Positions 17,173-27,863 of a stretch of 64,000 nt of DNA are shown here, one piece after another. The DNA lies in assembly GCF_001904725.1 (NCBI RefSeq), contig NZ_MRCE01000010.1, positions 1-64,000 on the forward strand, read 5' to 3'. How positions within the stretch are numbered: position 1 is the stretch's first letter; each line of letters begins with the position of its first letter. The translations under genes were made by a program, and so were the position numbers. Origin of the DNA: Phormidium ambiguum IAM M-71. GTDB lineage: Bacteria; Cyanobacteriota; Cyanobacteriia; Cyanobacteriales; Aerosakkonemataceae. The notes beneath the pieces were generated by a model. The model was not told where the DNA came from. It saw only the letters and a list, made by a program, of their open reading frames with translations, and searched no databases.

Positions 17173-18099
17173 CTATCCTCTATGTGAGGTTTTTCCACTT
17201 TTAAGCTGAATCATTTCCCAAACATAAAGGTATGAAACAAAAAACATTACTAGGGAAACTTGAATCTTTTGTTGGGGAGTTTTTAGCCGTTTATCTAGAA
17301 AAAGATTGAATCCCAACATAGCTATTGGCGCGATCGCATATTTTGCCACATTAATTAGGAAAATACTGTTGCGTTTGAAAACAGAAGTTTCTGTTTTTTG
17401 TTGTAAATCATAACGTCCACCAATAATTCTTCTGGCTCTAGAAGAAAGTTGTTTTAGGGTATAACGTGCTGGATGATTAACACAAACTTCTTCGGCATAT
17501 AAAGGTTGATATCCAGCATGATAAACTCGCTGTCCCCATTCTCGATCGCCATTTGATTTTAAACAACTATCAAATACTCCAACTTGCTGAATTACGCTAG
17601 CAAATGTAAATACATTAGCTGTTGCGCCAAAATGATGTTTTTCCACAAACTCTTTTTGTGGCAGAGGATACCAAAGACTTTCGTAAAGTTCTATAGAATT
17701 TGGTTGATTGGGTTCTTGAAAACAAGTTTGAATTTTTCCCGCAATAAATCCGCACTGGGGATTTGCTAATAATATTTTTACCCCTTGCTCAAGCCAATCA
17801 GCAGCCGGAATGCAATCAGCATCAGTAAAAGCAATTACTGCTCCTTTCGCCAGAGATATTCCTTTATTCCGTGCCGAATATGAGCCAGGTTGACTTTCAT
17901 TAGTTAAAATTGCTAGAGGATAATTGGCTACAATATCAGCAATATTTGCTTCAGTATTGGAACCATTATCTACTACAATTATTTCATATAAATTCTGCGG
18001 GTAAGTTTGATTTTTTAGGCTTTCTAAACACCGTTTGAGACCTACTGCATCGTTAAAAACGGGAACGATCGCGGAAACGAAAGGTTGCTCTTGAATCAT
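17173..18099 (-). CDS. Glycosyltransferase family 2
   Basis: A 308-residue GT2 enzyme. Features are the N-terminal VSAIVPVFNDAVGLKRCL, the donor site EIIVVDNGSN, the metal motif AFTDADCIP and the acceptor-side SNGDREWGQRVYHAGYQ. Two hydrophobic helices lie near residues 245-300. It has the arrangement of bacterial transferases that act on lipid-linked acceptors. It is transcribed toward the GT39 gene (convergent, sharing the palindromic terminator region). No other minus-strand gene is close, so it is probably expressed alone. The sugar is unknown. Confidence 0.82.
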   Translation of the reverse strand: MIQEQPFVSAIVPVFNDAVGLKRCLESLKNQTYPQNLYEIIVVDNGSNTEANIADIVANYPLAILTNESQPGSYSARNKGISLAKGAVIAFTDADCIPAADWLEQGVKILLANPQCGFIAGKIQTCFQEPNQPNSIELYESLWYPLPQKEFVEKHHFGATANVFTFASVIQQVGVFDSCLKSNGDREWGQRVYHAGYQPLYAEEVCVNHPARYTLKQLSSRARRIIGGRYDLQQKTETSVFKRNSIFLINVAKYAIAPIAMLGFNLFLDKRLKTPQQKIQVSLVMFFVSYLYVWEMIQLKSGKTSHRG

Positions 18100-18269
18100 G
18101 CAGGTTAGGTAATTGGGAAAAAATAGTTGAAAAATGATGTATATTAAGTTAGCATCTTTTAGGAATCTGCTAAACCTACTTTGATAGTGGACTTCTTGCC
18201 AAAATCACTAAATTTCTTTTTTAACCATAGATTGAAACTAAATGTGGTTAATACTTCAGGAGTTACCTT

Positions 18270-18860
18270 ATGAGTTCCCAAATTACAACTCAGAAACAAA
18301 AATTTAAAGGTAGAATCAATTCTGCTTTTAAGCAATTATGGTCAATGCACTGGGTAATGGCAGGTTGTTACTTAATCTTGTTTGTTGGGGGATTTTTGAT
18401 GGTGCGCTTACCAGAAAATACCCCGTTACAATCTCCAATGTACACTTTTCATAAGTCAATAGGTGCGCTGACAATGGCACTTTTGACTTGGCGGATTTTA
18501 ATTTTACAGAGAGTTTGGTGGCGCAAATATACTAATAAGTTACCCAAGTTTTCTGGGGAATGGATTCGGACTTTTCTTTTTCATACATTAATATATGTGT
18601 TTATGTTAGCCGTACCGATAACTGGCTTCTTTTTATCTAATTCTTATCGCAGTGAAAATGTGTCTTTTTTCTGGTTAACAACTTTACCGGATATTTTTCC
18701 GCAAAATTCAGCTGTAGTTGAGTTGGGAAGGAGTTTACATTTTTGGTTGGCTTATACATTTTTAGCTTTTATTGTGTTGCATAGCATCGATCAGTATAAG
18801 TATGTACGATCGATCTGGCGGCGTACTTCTATGGCTATAAAAAAAGCTACCGCTCGGTAA
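18270..18860 (+). CDS. Cytochrome b561-type membrane protein
   Basis: A 196-residue, four-helix membrane protein of the bacterial cytochrome b561 / Ni-Fe-hydrogenase-b-like family, which carries electrons between quinols and acceptors using two b haems. Candidate axial His lie in SMHWVMA (helix 1), FHKSIGAL (helix 2), LFHTLIY (helix 3) and SLHFWLA/VLHSID (helix 4). Length and helix spacing are typical. It stands alone on the plus strand between a divergent GT2 and a sensor kinase. An electron partner such as a YceI-like or molybdoenzyme gene is not seen, so the physiological role is open. Confidence 0.85.
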   Translation: MSSQITTQKQKFKGRINSAFKQLWSMHWVMAGCYLILFVGGFLMVRLPENTPLQSPMYTFHKSIGALTMALLTWRILILQRVWWRKYTNKLPKFSGEWIRTFLFHTLIYVFMLAVPITGFFLSNSYRSENVSFFWLTTLPDIFPQNSAVVELGRSLHFWLAYTFLAFIVLHSIDQYKYVRSIWRRTSMAIKKATAR

Positions 18861-19243
18861 AATAGATAAAAGCTAAATTTTTCAAATTCTTTCTGCTCTG
18901 TATGAGCAGATAACAATAAATTAAAAATTATATATTTTCAATAATTTTTTAAAATAACACATAATTTTATGTAAAAATTATCAAGTATAGTTCCCTGGAA
19001 ATCTAACCTTAATTTCGGCTAACAGCTAAGTCATCAGTTAAAGGGTTGCTGCTGCGAGAATGATGTGATTGAGTTTCACAAACCAATCAGAATCTAGCTA
19101 AAGGTCAGTCAGCACCCACAAATATTTTGATATAACCAAAATAACCAGGTTTATATATTGCTGCACTATTACTAAAATTTAACTTACTGTAGTCAAAGTC
19201 TGATCTAGACAGCGCGAAATCAGATAAGGGGACAAAACTAATC
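18861..19243. other. Gene-free spacer before the multi-PAS kinase
   Basis: No gene fits in these 383 bp. A 7-bp perfect hairpin (TCTGCTC at 18892, GAGCAGA at 18904) about 30 bp after the cytochrome stop may act as a weak terminator, though no T-run follows. The rest is AT-rich with no recognisable site. Confidence 0.4.
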
Positions 19244-22200
19244 ATGGATGTACTCAATCCAAATTTTAAGCACATCACTGAGGAATATTTTCTGGAATCA
19301 GAAAGAACTAAGGAAGAGTTGCAGCAAGAAATTAAACGACGGCTACAGGTGGAAACACAGTTAAGGTTGACACGCGATCGCTATCAAGCTGTAATCGATA
19401 CCCAAACCGAAATGATCTGTCGGTTTTTACCAAATGGCACACTAACTTTTGTGAATTTGGCTTATTGTCATTATTTTGGTCGAACGTCAGATAGATTAAT
19501 TGGTTACAATTTATTAGAATTAGTTCCAGATCAGGAACGATTAATTGTTATTAAACAACTAGCAGAATTATCAACATTAACTCCCGAAAATTCAATTCTA
19601 ATTCAAGAGCATCAAGTATTACAAGCAGATGGCAATTTAGCTTGGCAACAATGGACAAATTATGCCATTTTTGATGAACATAAAAAATTACAAGAATTTC
19701 AGGCAATTGGACGGGATATCACCAGAGAAAAAGATTTAGGAAATAAGCTGAAAGAATATCAACAAAGATTAGATAATATTCTCAGTTCAATTGAAGGTGT
19801 AGTCTGGTCAATGTCAGCAGATTTGTCTCAGACTCTTTACCTAAATTCTAGCGCAGAACGTATTTACGGTCGCCCTGTTGCTGAGTTTTTTGTTAATCCT
19901 TTGCTGTGGTTTGAAATTATTCATCCCGAAGATCAACTAAAGGTGAAAGCTGCCATTGCTAGTTTAATAGAAACTGGTAGATATGAGTTTGAATACCGAA
20001 TTTTACATCCTAATGGAGAGGTACGTTGGATACAAGATCGCGCTCATTTGGTTTGCGATCGCAATGGTCAACCTCTGCGATATGACGGGATTGCCACAGA
20101 TATCACAAATCAGAAACAACAAGAAGAAAAGCTGCGCCTGCAAAGTGTGGCTTTGGAAGCTTGTGCTAATAGTATAGTGATTACCGATCGCCAAGGGATT
20201 ATTCAATGGGTAAATCCAGCATTTGCAGCTTTAACTGGTTATAATTTAGCCGAAGCCATCGGAAAAAATCCGCGAGAATTAGTTAATTCAAATTATCATA
20301 GTAAAGCTTTTTTCCAAAATTTGTGGCAGACAATTCTTGCTGGACAAGTTTGGCATGGTGAAATTACTAATCGCCGTAGTAATAAAAATTTTTATACTGA
20401 AGAAATGACCATTACTCCGGTTTACAATAGTAGTGAAGAAATCAGTCATTTTATTGCGATTAAACAGGATATAACCGAACGTAAATTAGCAGAACAAGCG
20501 TTACAAGAAAGCGAAGAAAGATTTCGCACCATTTTTGAAAATGCGGGAATAGGGATTGCGGTTTGTTGTCCGCAAACAGGCAAAATTACGCTAATGAATC
20601 GATTTTTTGGCGAACTTTTAGGCTACAGTGTTGAAGAGTTAGCTAACCTTGATTTTTCTCGTTATACTCACCCAGAAGATTTACCAAATGAATTACGATT
20701 AATTCAAGAATGTTATGCTGGATTACGAGATAGTTATCAAATAGAAAAGCGTTATATTTGTAAAAATGGTGATATTTGTTGGGTGAATTTAACTGCTACA
20801 ATTATCCGCGAAGCTAATGGGCAAATTCGTACTGGATTTGTCATGGTCAAAGATATTACAGAACGGAAGCAAGTAGAAATTGCCCTTCAGCGTAGCGAAG
20901 CGAAATTACGGGATATTTTTAATAGTGCGATCGCCGGAATTATTAGTGCGAGAGTTTACCGCGATCGCACATGGGATTATGAATACATTTCTTCTGGATG
21001 CGAACAAATTTTTGGTTACACAGTAGCAGAATTAATGGCCAATCCAATGGACTGGAGTTCTCAAGTTCATCCTGACGATTTAGAGTCATTAATCTTGCCT
21101 TCATTGGATATCATTTTTGCTGAAGAATCAACTCAGTTTGAATATCGTTATTATCATAAAAAAGATCTTAGTTTGCGGTGGATACTAGTACATTTTACCT
21201 CTCGCTATGATGCTAGTAGTGATTGTTGGATAGTAACAAAAGTCCATATTGATATTACCGATCGCAAACAAGGAGAACAGGAACGCACCAGGTTAGTTCA
21301 CCAGCAAGCAGAACGAGAACGCTTAATTTCTACTATTACTAATCGGGTGCGACGTTCCTTAGATATCCCAAATATTTTAAATACTACTGTTGCTGAAGTT
21401 CGACAATTTCTCCAAACAGATCGCGTCTTAATTTATCGGTTTACTTCTGATGAAAGTGGTTGTGTAATTGCGGAATCTACAGGTGATGGTTGGCCATCAA
21501 TTTTAGGCAGAAAAAGTCAGGAGAGTGGCTTAACACAAACACAGTGCATTACTCCTTATACTCAAAGAAAGATTAAAAATACAACGGATAGTTTTTATGG
21601 TAATTTACCTGAATGTTTTTTGACTTTGCTCTCGGAAATTCAAGTTAAGGCAAATCTGGTCTTGGGTATTTTTGAAGGGGAAAAAGTGTGGGGTTTACTA
21701 GTAGCGCAACAATGCGATCGGCCCCGAATATGGCAACCAGAAGAAATTAATCTTTTACAACAATTAGCCGATCAAGTGGCGATCGCTATTCAACAAGCAG
21801 AACTTTATCAACAAGTACAGCACCTTAATACAAATTTAGAATTACAAGTAGTCGAAAGAACTGCTCAACTACAACAAGCATTGGATTTTGAAGCTTTACT
21901 GCGGCGCATTACTGATAAAGTTCGAGATAGTTTAGATGAGCAACAAATTTTACAAACCGCAGTGGAAGAATTAGCAGTTGTGTTAAATCTTCTCTGCTGT
22001 GATGCAGCATTTTATAATTTAGAGAAACAAATAATTACAGTTGTTTATGAATCGCTGCGTTCAGATATGATGTCTGCAAAAGGGATGACATTAGCGATCG
22101 CGCAAATGCCAGAGGTACATCAACAAATTTTACAAGGAAATTATGTACATTTTTGTCCTGCATTACCAAAGGAAAATATTATCCGACTAAGGAATTATCA

Positions 22201-23167
22201 ATTTACTATTCTCGGTTGTCCATTAATTGATGAAACTGGTGTGTTTGGGAATTTATGGCTATTTCGTTCCGCAGATGAATCTTTTAGTAATGCGGAAATT
22301 CGCTTAGTAGAACAGGTAGCCACACAATGCGCGATCGCTCTGCGACAGTCACGACTTTATCAATCCATACAAGCACAGGTGCAAGAATTAGAAAGGCTAA
22401 ATCACTTAAAAGATGACTTTTTGAGTACAGTGTCTCACGAATTGCGATCGCCAATGGCAAATATCAAAATGGCATTGCAAATGTTAGAAATTATGTTTGA
22501 ACGAACAAATAATACTGGATCTGAATCTGATTTAGCTAATCATCAAGTAATATTACATCAGAAAACTTTTGCCAAAATACTACAATATTTTCAAATTTTA
22601 AATCAAGAAAGTCACCGAGAAATCACCTTAATTAATGATTTATTAGACTTGACTCGGTTAGATGCCAGAGCAATTCCTATAACCTGGAGTCCTATCAATT
22701 TGCAAATTTGGATTCCTCACGTCGCCGAACCATTTATACAACGTACCCAGCAATATGAACAAGAATTAAAAATAGATATTCCTGAAACTCTTGCGCCGTT
22801 AGTAAGTGATTTAACTAGTTTAGAAAGGATTATCACAGAATTATTACATAATGCTTGTAAGTATACCCCTACACAAGGCACAATTTCCATATCGGCACAA
22901 TTAGCAATGAATTCTCCCGATCGCGTAATCCTAACAATCAGCAATTCAGGAGTAGAAATTCCTCCTAGCGAATGGGAGCGAATTTTTGACAAGTTTTACC
23001 GCATTCCTAACACAGATCCTTGGAAACATGGTGGCACAGGTTTAGGATTAGCTTTGGTTAAAAAATTAGTCGAATATTTAGGCGGAACTATTCAAGTAAA
23101 TAGCAGAAATTACCAAACTAATTTCATTATCACTTTACCCTTGCAACCAGATGATTGGGAAAATTAG
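19244..23167 (+). CDS. Multi-PAS/GAF sensor histidine kinase
   Basis: A 1307-residue soluble sensor kinase. In order: a short coiled coil, five PAS or PAS-PAC units (about residues 45-170, 175-290, 300-420, 425-555, 560-690), a phytochrome-like GAF (about 710-865), a second GAF (about 885-1045), a HisKA domain with VSHELRSP (phospho-acceptor His1065) and a HATPase domain with the N-box LLHNACKYTP and the G-boxes FDKFYRI and GGTGLGLALVKKL. There is no receiver domain, so a separate response regulator must exist, and none is adjacent. The first GAF keeps a Cys (Cys791 in LPECFLTLL) at the place where cyanobacteriochromes attach bilin, but Phe replaces the usual His. No membrane segment is seen. 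Confidence 0.88.
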   Translation: MDVLNPNFKHITEEYFLESERTKEELQQEIKRRLQVETQLRLTRDRYQAVIDTQTEMICRFLPNGTLTFVNLAYCHYFGRTSDRLIGYNLLELVPDQERLIVIKQLAELSTLTPENSILIQEHQVLQADGNLAWQQWTNYAIFDEHKKLQEFQAIGRDITREKDLGNKLKEYQQRLDNILSSIEGVVWSMSADLSQTLYLNSSAERIYGRPVAEFFVNPLLWFEIIHPEDQLKVKAAIASLIETGRYEFEYRILHPNGEVRWIQDRAHLVCDRNGQPLRYDGIATDITNQKQQEEKLRLQSVALEACANSIVITDRQGIIQWVNPAFAALTGYNLAEAIGKNPRELVNSNYHSKAFFQNLWQTILAGQVWHGEITNRRSNKNFYTEEMTITPVYNSSEEISHFIAIKQDITERKLAEQALQESEERFRTIFENAGIGIAVCCPQTGKITLMNRFFGELLGYSVEELANLDFSRYTHPEDLPNELRLIQECYAGLRDSYQIEKRYICKNGDICWVNLTATIIREANGQIRTGFVMVKDITERKQVEIALQRSEAKLRDIFNSAIAGIISARVYRDRTWDYEYISSGCEQIFGYTVAELMANPMDWSSQVHPDDLESLILPSLDIIFAEESTQFEYRYYHKKDLSLRWILVHFTSRYDASSDCWIVTKVHIDITDRKQGEQERTRLVHQQAERERLISTITNRVRRSLDIPNILNTTVAEVRQFLQTDRVLIYRFTSDESGCVIAESTGDGWPSILGRKSQESGLTQTQCITPYTQRKIKNTTDSFYGNLPECFLTLLSEIQVKANLVLGIFEGEKVWGLLVAQQCDRPRIWQPEEINLLQQLADQVAIAIQQAELYQQVQHLNTNLELQVVERTAQLQQALDFEALLRRITDKVRDSLDEQQILQTAVEELAVVLNLLCCDAAFYNLEKQIITVVYESLRSDMMSAKGMTLAIAQMPEVHQQILQGNYVHFCPALPKENIIRLRNYQFTILGCPLIDETGVFGNLWLFRSADESFSNAEIRLVEQVATQCAIALRQSRLYQSIQAQVQELERLNHLKDDFLSTVSHELRSPMANIKMALQMLEIMFERTNNTGSESDLANHQVILHQKTFAKILQYFQILNQESHREITLINDLLDLTRLDARAIPITWSPINLQIWIPHVAEPFIQRTQQYEQELKIDIPETLAPLVSDLTSLERIITELLHNACKYTPTQGTISISAQLAMNSPDRVILTISNSGVEIPPSEWERIFDKFYRIPNTDPWKHGGTGLGLALVKKLVEYLGGTIQVNSRNYQTNFIITLPLQPDDWEN

Positions 23168-23220
23168 TTACTACCCAGCCAAAATAGAGAATTTAGTTAC
23201 TCTATTCTCCACAATTTTTT

Positions 23221-24180
23221 TTAATGATTAGATCGAATTGCATCTACCATCATTCTGGCTATATCTTTCATTTTGTACTGAGCTTCCCAACCTAATTTTT
23301 GCTTCGCTTTAGCCGGATTTCCCCGACTCACCGCAATATCTGTAGGTCGGAAAAAATGGCTATCAATAGTTATATATTCCCGCCAATCAAGACCAACATA
23401 AGTAAAAACTTCAGCGACAAAATCTTCTAATTTATGAGTTTCTCCGGTAGCGATCGCAAAATCATCCGGTTCTTCTTGCTGCAACATCAAATACATTGCT
23501 TCCACATATTCTGGAGCCCATCCCCAGTCCCTTTGAATAGAAATATCTCCTAACAGCAGTTTTTCCGCTTTTCCGCGAGAAATTTGATCGGCAGCAGCCA
23601 CAATTTTTTGAGTAACAAAACGCTTCGGTCTTAACGGCGAATCATGGTTAAATAAAATCCCAGAACAGGCAAATAAATTGTAGGCTTCTCGATAGTTTGC
23701 TACTTCCCAAAAAGCCGCAGCTTTCGCCACTGCATAAGGACTACGGGGACGAAATGGTGTCTGTTCATCAGCTGGACGATCGCCTGTATCACCAAAACAT
23801 TCGCTAGAACCTGCATTATAAAATTTAATTTTTGCTCCAGTAAATCGAATGGCTTCTAGTAAATTTAAACTACCCAAAGTCACGCTTTCCATTGTCTCTA
23901 CAGGCTGTTCAAAAGATAACCCTACTGATGTTTGTCCAGCTAAGTTATAAATTTCATCAGGTTGCGCTTTATTAATTACTTGTAAAACACTGCGAAAGTC
24001 AGTCAAAGCCATTGATTCTAACTTAACTAAATCACGGATTTTTAACCGCTTTAAATTACTAAAACTGGAAATTTGGGCATCTCTTGATGTTCCCCAAACA
24101 TTATACCCTTTACTTAATAGTAGTTGAGCTAAATATGCGCCGTCTTGCCCAGAAATACCACAAATTAATGCTGTTTTCAT
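23221..24180 (-). CDS. gmd: GDP-mannose 4,6-dehydratase
   Basis: A 319-residue extended short-chain dehydrogenase that converts GDP-mannose to GDP-4-keto-6-deoxymannose, precursor of GDP-fucose, GDP-rhamnose and related sugars. The NAD(P)-binding motif ALICGISGQDGAYLAQLLL is specific to GMDs. The catalytic YxxxK appears as SPYAVAKAA, with the Ser/Glu partners in NAGSSECFGD, and the GMD segment GILFNHDSPLRPKRFVTQKI follows. It is somewhat shorter than the 340-370 residues of classic GMDs. It is the only minus-strand gene in this region and stands apart from the glycosyltransferases, but would supply deoxy-sugars for the glycan genes in the left part of the window. Confidence 0.88.
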   Translation of the reverse strand: MKTALICGISGQDGAYLAQLLLSKGYNVWGTSRDAQISSFSNLKRLKIRDLVKLESMALTDFRSVLQVINKAQPDEIYNLAGQTSVGLSFEQPVETMESVTLGSLNLLEAIRFTGAKIKFYNAGSSECFGDTGDRPADEQTPFRPRSPYAVAKAAAFWEVANYREAYNLFACSGILFNHDSPLRPKRFVTQKIVAAADQISRGKAEKLLLGDISIQRDWGWAPEYVEAMYLMLQQEEPDDFAIATGETHKLEDFVAEVFTYVGLDWREYITIDSHFFRPTDIAVSRGNPAKAKQKLGWEAQYKMKDIARMMVDAIRSNH

Positions 24181-24313
24181 TTTCTATAATGGTTAACTTG
24201 AAATTACGGAAGACAATATTTATGGCGATCGCCAAATAGTTGGTTCTGTAAAAATATTACTACTCTAGCATAGCATTTGAACATTCTTTAAACTTTTCTA
24301 ATATTAAAGAGCG

Positions 24314-24342
24314 TTGATTTTTGTAAAAATACTCATCATAAT
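24314..24342 (+). promoter_or_regulatory. Candidate promoter of the RsbQ-like operon
   Basis: TTGATT (24314-24319) and CATAAT (24337-24342) are separated by 17 bp and lie about 50 bp before the ATG of the hydrolase gene. The spacing is ideal, with four of six and five of six matches to the sigma70 consensus. It is only a sequence match. Confidence 0.4.
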
Positions 24343-24393
24343 CATCAAGCTAGTGTTATATTAAGTTTAAGTATAAATAATAATAAACAAAAT

Positions 24394-25200
24394 ATGTTAT
24401 CAAGTATTTGGCAAAGAAATAATATTGTTACATTAGGTCAAGGAGAGCAGAGTATAATTTTTGCACATGGTTTTGGTTCAGATCAAACTGCTTGGCGGCA
24501 TCAAGTAGCAGCTTTTCAGTCATCTTATAAAATCGTGTTATTCGATCATGTAGGAGCCGGAAAATCAGACCTAACAGCTTATAGTCCCCGAAGATATAGT
24601 TCTTTGTATAGCTATGCGGAAGATTTACTAGAATTATGTGCGGAACTGAAACTTTCTCAAGTAATATTGGTCGGGCATTCTGTTAGCGGAATGGTCAGTT
24701 TACTAGCAGCTTTAGTTGACCCCAGCCGCTTTAAACAGCTAATTTTTTTGAGTGCTTCGCCTCGTTATGTTAACGATCCTGCTACTAATTATATCGGTGG
24801 GTTTGAACAATCGGATTTGGACACACTTTATGCAGCAATGTCTACTAACTATTATGCCTGGGTTAGTGGGTTTGCACCGATCGCAATGGGCAATCCCGAA
24901 CATCCAGAATTAGCCCTTGAATTTGCCAGCACTCTCGCTGCTATTCGTCCCGATATTGCTCAAGCCGTCGCCAGAGTAATCTTTCAATCAGATCACCGCG
25001 CTGAACTACCAAAATTGCAAATTCCTGTCGTTATTCTTCAATCTAATAACGATATTGCCGTTCCTTTAGTAGTGGGAGAATATCTGGCAAAAAACTTACC
25101 ACAAGCTAAGTTAATTAATATTAACGCTCAAGGACATCTTCCTCATATTAGTGCGCCAGAAGTTGTCACAAATACTATTGCCGAATGTTTAGCTGCTTGA
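24394..25200 (+). CDS. RsbQ/KAI2-like alpha/beta hydrolase
   Basis: A 268-residue alpha/beta hydrolase very like Bacillus RsbQ and the plant karrikin/strigolactone receptors. The triad positions match: Ser96 in VGHSVSGM, Asp220 in SNNDIAVP and His248 in GHLPHIS. The RsbQ hallmark [19 protein letters not shown] is present, along with the early oxyanion-side [10 protein letters not shown]. RsbQ-type proteins bind or hydrolyse a small hydrophobic ligand and switch on a PAS-containing partner. In Bacillus the partner is the phosphatase RsbP. Here the stop codon overlaps the start of a hybrid histidine kinase by 16 bp, and a second kinase follows, so the partner is probably a kinase. The ligand is unknown. 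Confidence 0.88.
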   Translation: MLSSIWQRNNIVTLGQGEQSIIFAHGFGSDQTAWRHQVAAFQSSYKIVLFDHVGAGKSDLTAYSPRRYSSLYSYAEDLLELCAELKLSQVILVGHSVSGMVSLLAALVDPSRFKQLIFLSASPRYVNDPATNYIGGFEQSDLDTLYAAMSTNYYAWVSGFAPIAMGNPEHPELALEFASTLAAIRPDIAQAVARVIFQSDHRAELPKLQIPVVILQSNNDIAVPLVVGEYLAKNLPQAKLININAQGHLPHISAPEVVTNTIAECLAA

Positions 25201-27863
25201 GTCAAAAATTATGGTTGAATTGCTGCCCGAAAGATGACAAATTTGCATCTCTTCCATCCTGTCATCCTGAAAAATTGCCCAAATTTGAACCTTTTATATT
25301 AGGAGTAGCCAGCGTTTTATTTATTTTAGCAATCTTCAGTGGTTGTCCGCCTCTACTTTGGATTGCGCCGCTTCTATTTATTTATTTTACATTGCGATCG
25401 CCAAATAAAGTAACTACTATTACTTTACTGGGATTTTGGTCGATATGGCTATTATTTAATAACGATAAATTAGTCACAAATCAATTAATTACTTTGGGAT
25501 TAATTGGGTTTTTAAGTCATTTATTACGGCGCAGTTTAATCCGACAAGAATGGCGATCGGCATCGCAAACAACATTAGCAACGTTGATCCAAGATGAAAC
25601 AGCAACTAGTCCTGAACAAACTATCACTCAAGCCTTAAATACGTTAAAAATTTTCTCTTGTGCTGATAGCGCAATTGTACTACGTAAATTAGATGAAGTC
25701 ACAGCAGAAGCATTAGTTAGTTTACCCGAAAATTTACTTCCAGACCGATTAACAAAACCAGATTTATTTGCGGAAGCGATCGCCAAAAATCAGTGCGTTT
25801 ATTATCCCAATTATCCCGCAATTCGTAACCCAGCAACCGCTTTAATCGCCAAGGGAGTGAAATCTGTAGCAGTTTTACCTTTAAAACAAAGCGATCGAAT
25901 GTGTGGTGCGATCGTCCTATTGTGGTATGAACCAGTAAATTTTTCTGCTAATTTACAACAGTTTCATCAATCCTTGTTAGGAGGATTAAGAAATTTACTG
26001 AAATTTCAAGACATGAACTTGCAATTAGATAAAAGCCAAGCCAGATTGACTGCTATTTTAGAAACAATTCCACAAGGCGTAGTTTTTGTTGATGAAAGTG
26101 GCGAACAAGGTTGGTTAAATCATAACGCCGCAATGCAATTAGAACTTCCCCAAGGTGCAGTGGAACCATTTGCGATCGCCCAAGCAATGACAAATCTTAG
26201 ACTTAAAGCAGACAATCAGCAAGAAATTAGCAAACAAGCAATAAATCTTTTTACTCAACCAGAAATTGAAATTCGTGATTGGCATTGGTTTTTTAGCCAA
26301 CCAAAAATTCAAGTATTAAGCCTTTCTAGCACGCCGATTTATTTACGAAATGTTCCCGGTCGTCTCTGGGTATTAGATGATATTACCGAACGCAAACAAG
26401 CCGAAATTGCTACTCAACAAGCCAAAGAAATGGCAGAATCAGCAAACCGCGCCAAAAGTGAATTTTTAGCCAACATGAGTCATGAACTTCGGACACCTTT
26501 AAATGCCATTCTCGGCTACACTCAGATTCTCAGGAAAAATATTAATTTAACAGAACAACAACAAAAAGGCTTAGAAATTATCCATAAAAGTGGCGAACAT
26601 TTATTAACATTAATCAATGATGTTCTAGACCTTTCTAAGATTGAAGCTAGAAAAATGGAATTACAGCCTAATAATTTTCAATTTATAGGCTTTTTAGAAA
26701 ATTTAGTCCAAATGTTTAAAGTTCGAGTTCGTAAAGAAGTTACTTTTATTTATCAACCTGTTTTACCTCTACCTCAATATATTTATGCTGACGAAAAACG
26801 TTTGCGTCAAATATTGTTAAACTTATTAAGTAATGCCATTAAATTTACCGAACAAGGACAAGTAACGTTTAAAGTCAGCATTGTTACAAAAGAATCAGGA
26901 TTTTTTACTATTCGATTTCAAGTAAAAGATACAGGAATTGGTATTGCAAAAGAACAAGTAGAAGCAATTTTCTTACCTTTCCAGCAAGTTGGAGAAAATG
27001 CCCAAAAAATTGAAGGAACAGGTTTAGGATTAGCTATTACCCGTCAATTAGCAGAGTTAATGAATAGTGAAATTCATTTGCAAAGCGAGTTAGGAAAAGG
27101 TAGCTGTTTTTGGTTCGATCTAACTTTGCCAGAAATAACTAACCAAAGTGAGATGTCATTATCGACTAAACCTAATATTGTGGGTTATAACGGCGATCGC
27201 CGAAAAATTCTCGTAGTTGATAACAAATGGCAAAATCGTGCAGTACTTATCGATTTGCTAGAACCTTTGGGATTTCAGCTTATGGAAGCAGTTGATGGAC
27301 AAGATGGATTAAATAAAGCGGCTCAATTTCAGCCTCATATAATTTTAATGGATTTGGTTATGCCTTTAATGGATGGATTTGAAGCAATCCGCCATTTACG
27401 GAAATCCTCCTCATTAAAAAATATTAAAGTAATTGCCATTTCCGCCAGTACACTAAATTTAGATCGAAAATCAGGTCTTCAAATAGGTTGTGATAGTTTT
27501 TTACCCAAGCCTATTCAAGAAGAAGAATTATTAGAACACATAGGAAGTCATCTCGATCTAGAATGGATTTATGAAGATAAAAGATGGCAACCAAATATTG
27601 CAGCACCAGAAGTAAAAAATAACGCTCCTGATATTTCTTCAATTAGCAGTAATCTTGCTCAACTTTCTGCTCAACTCCAACTTGATATACTTCTTGATTT
27701 AGCAATGCAGGGAGATTTACAAGCCATTATAGAATATGTTGAGCAACTACAACAAATGGACGATCGCTGGATTCCTTTTACCACGCAAATAAATCAACTG
27801 GCAAAAGCATTTGAAGAACAGCAACTTTTAGAATTAATTCGCCACTACAGAGAACAATTATGA
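25185..27863 (+). CDS. Membrane-bound hybrid histidine kinase (GAF-PAS-HisKA-HATPase-REC)
   Basis: An 892-residue kinase. Three or four membrane segments lie at about residues 35-115. They are followed by a GAF-like region (about 135-280), a PAS domain (about 285-410), a HisKA domain with [10 protein letters not shown] (His433), a HATPase domain ([22 protein letters not shown]) and a receiver domain with phospho-acceptor Asp723 ([11 protein letters not shown]). In the receiver the usual acidic pair is VVDN instead of VVDD. The last 90 residues form a helical tail like that of other cyanobacterial hybrids, without an Hpt histidine. It overlaps the RsbQ-like gene by 16 bp and the next kinase gene by 4 bp, indicating translational coupling across the whole operon. 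Confidence 0.88.
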   Translation: MFSCLSQKLWLNCCPKDDKFASLPSCHPEKLPKFEPFILGVASVLFILAIFSGCPPLLWIAPLLFIYFTLRSPNKVTTITLLGFWSIWLLFNNDKLVTNQLITLGLIGFLSHLLRRSLIRQEWRSASQTTLATLIQDETATSPEQTITQALNTLKIFSCADSAIVLRKLDEVTAEALVSLPENLLPDRLTKPDLFAEAIAKNQCVYYPNYPAIRNPATALIAKGVKSVAVLPLKQSDRMCGAIVLLWYEPVNFSANLQQFHQSLLGGLRNLLKFQDMNLQLDKSQARLTAILETIPQGVVFVDESGEQGWLNHNAAMQLELPQGAVEPFAIAQAMTNLRLKADNQQEISKQAINLFTQPEIEIRDWHWFFSQPKIQVLSLSSTPIYLRNVPGRLWVLDDITERKQAEIATQQAKEMAESANRAKSEFLANMSHELRTPLNAILGYTQILRKNINLTEQQQKGLEIIHKSGEHLLTLINDVLDLSKIEARKMELQPNNFQFIGFLENLVQMFKVRVRKEVTFIYQPVLPLPQYIYADEKRLRQILLNLLSNAIKFTEQGQVTFKVSIVTKESGFFTIRFQVKDTGIGIAKEQVEAIFLPFQQVGENAQKIEGTGLGLAITRQLAELMNSEIHLQSELGKGSCFWFDLTLPEITNQSEMSLSTKPNIVGYNGDRRKILVVDNKWQNRAVLIDLLEPLGFQLMEAVDGQDGLNKAAQFQPHIILMDLVMPLMDGFEAIRHLRKSSSLKNIKVIAISASTLNLDRKSGLQIGCDSFLPKPIQEEELLEHIGSHLDLEWIYEDKRWQPNIAAPEVKNNAPDISSISSNLAQLSAQLQLDILLDLAMQGDLQAIIEYVEQLQQMDDRWIPFTTQINQLAKAFEEQQLLELIRHYREQL

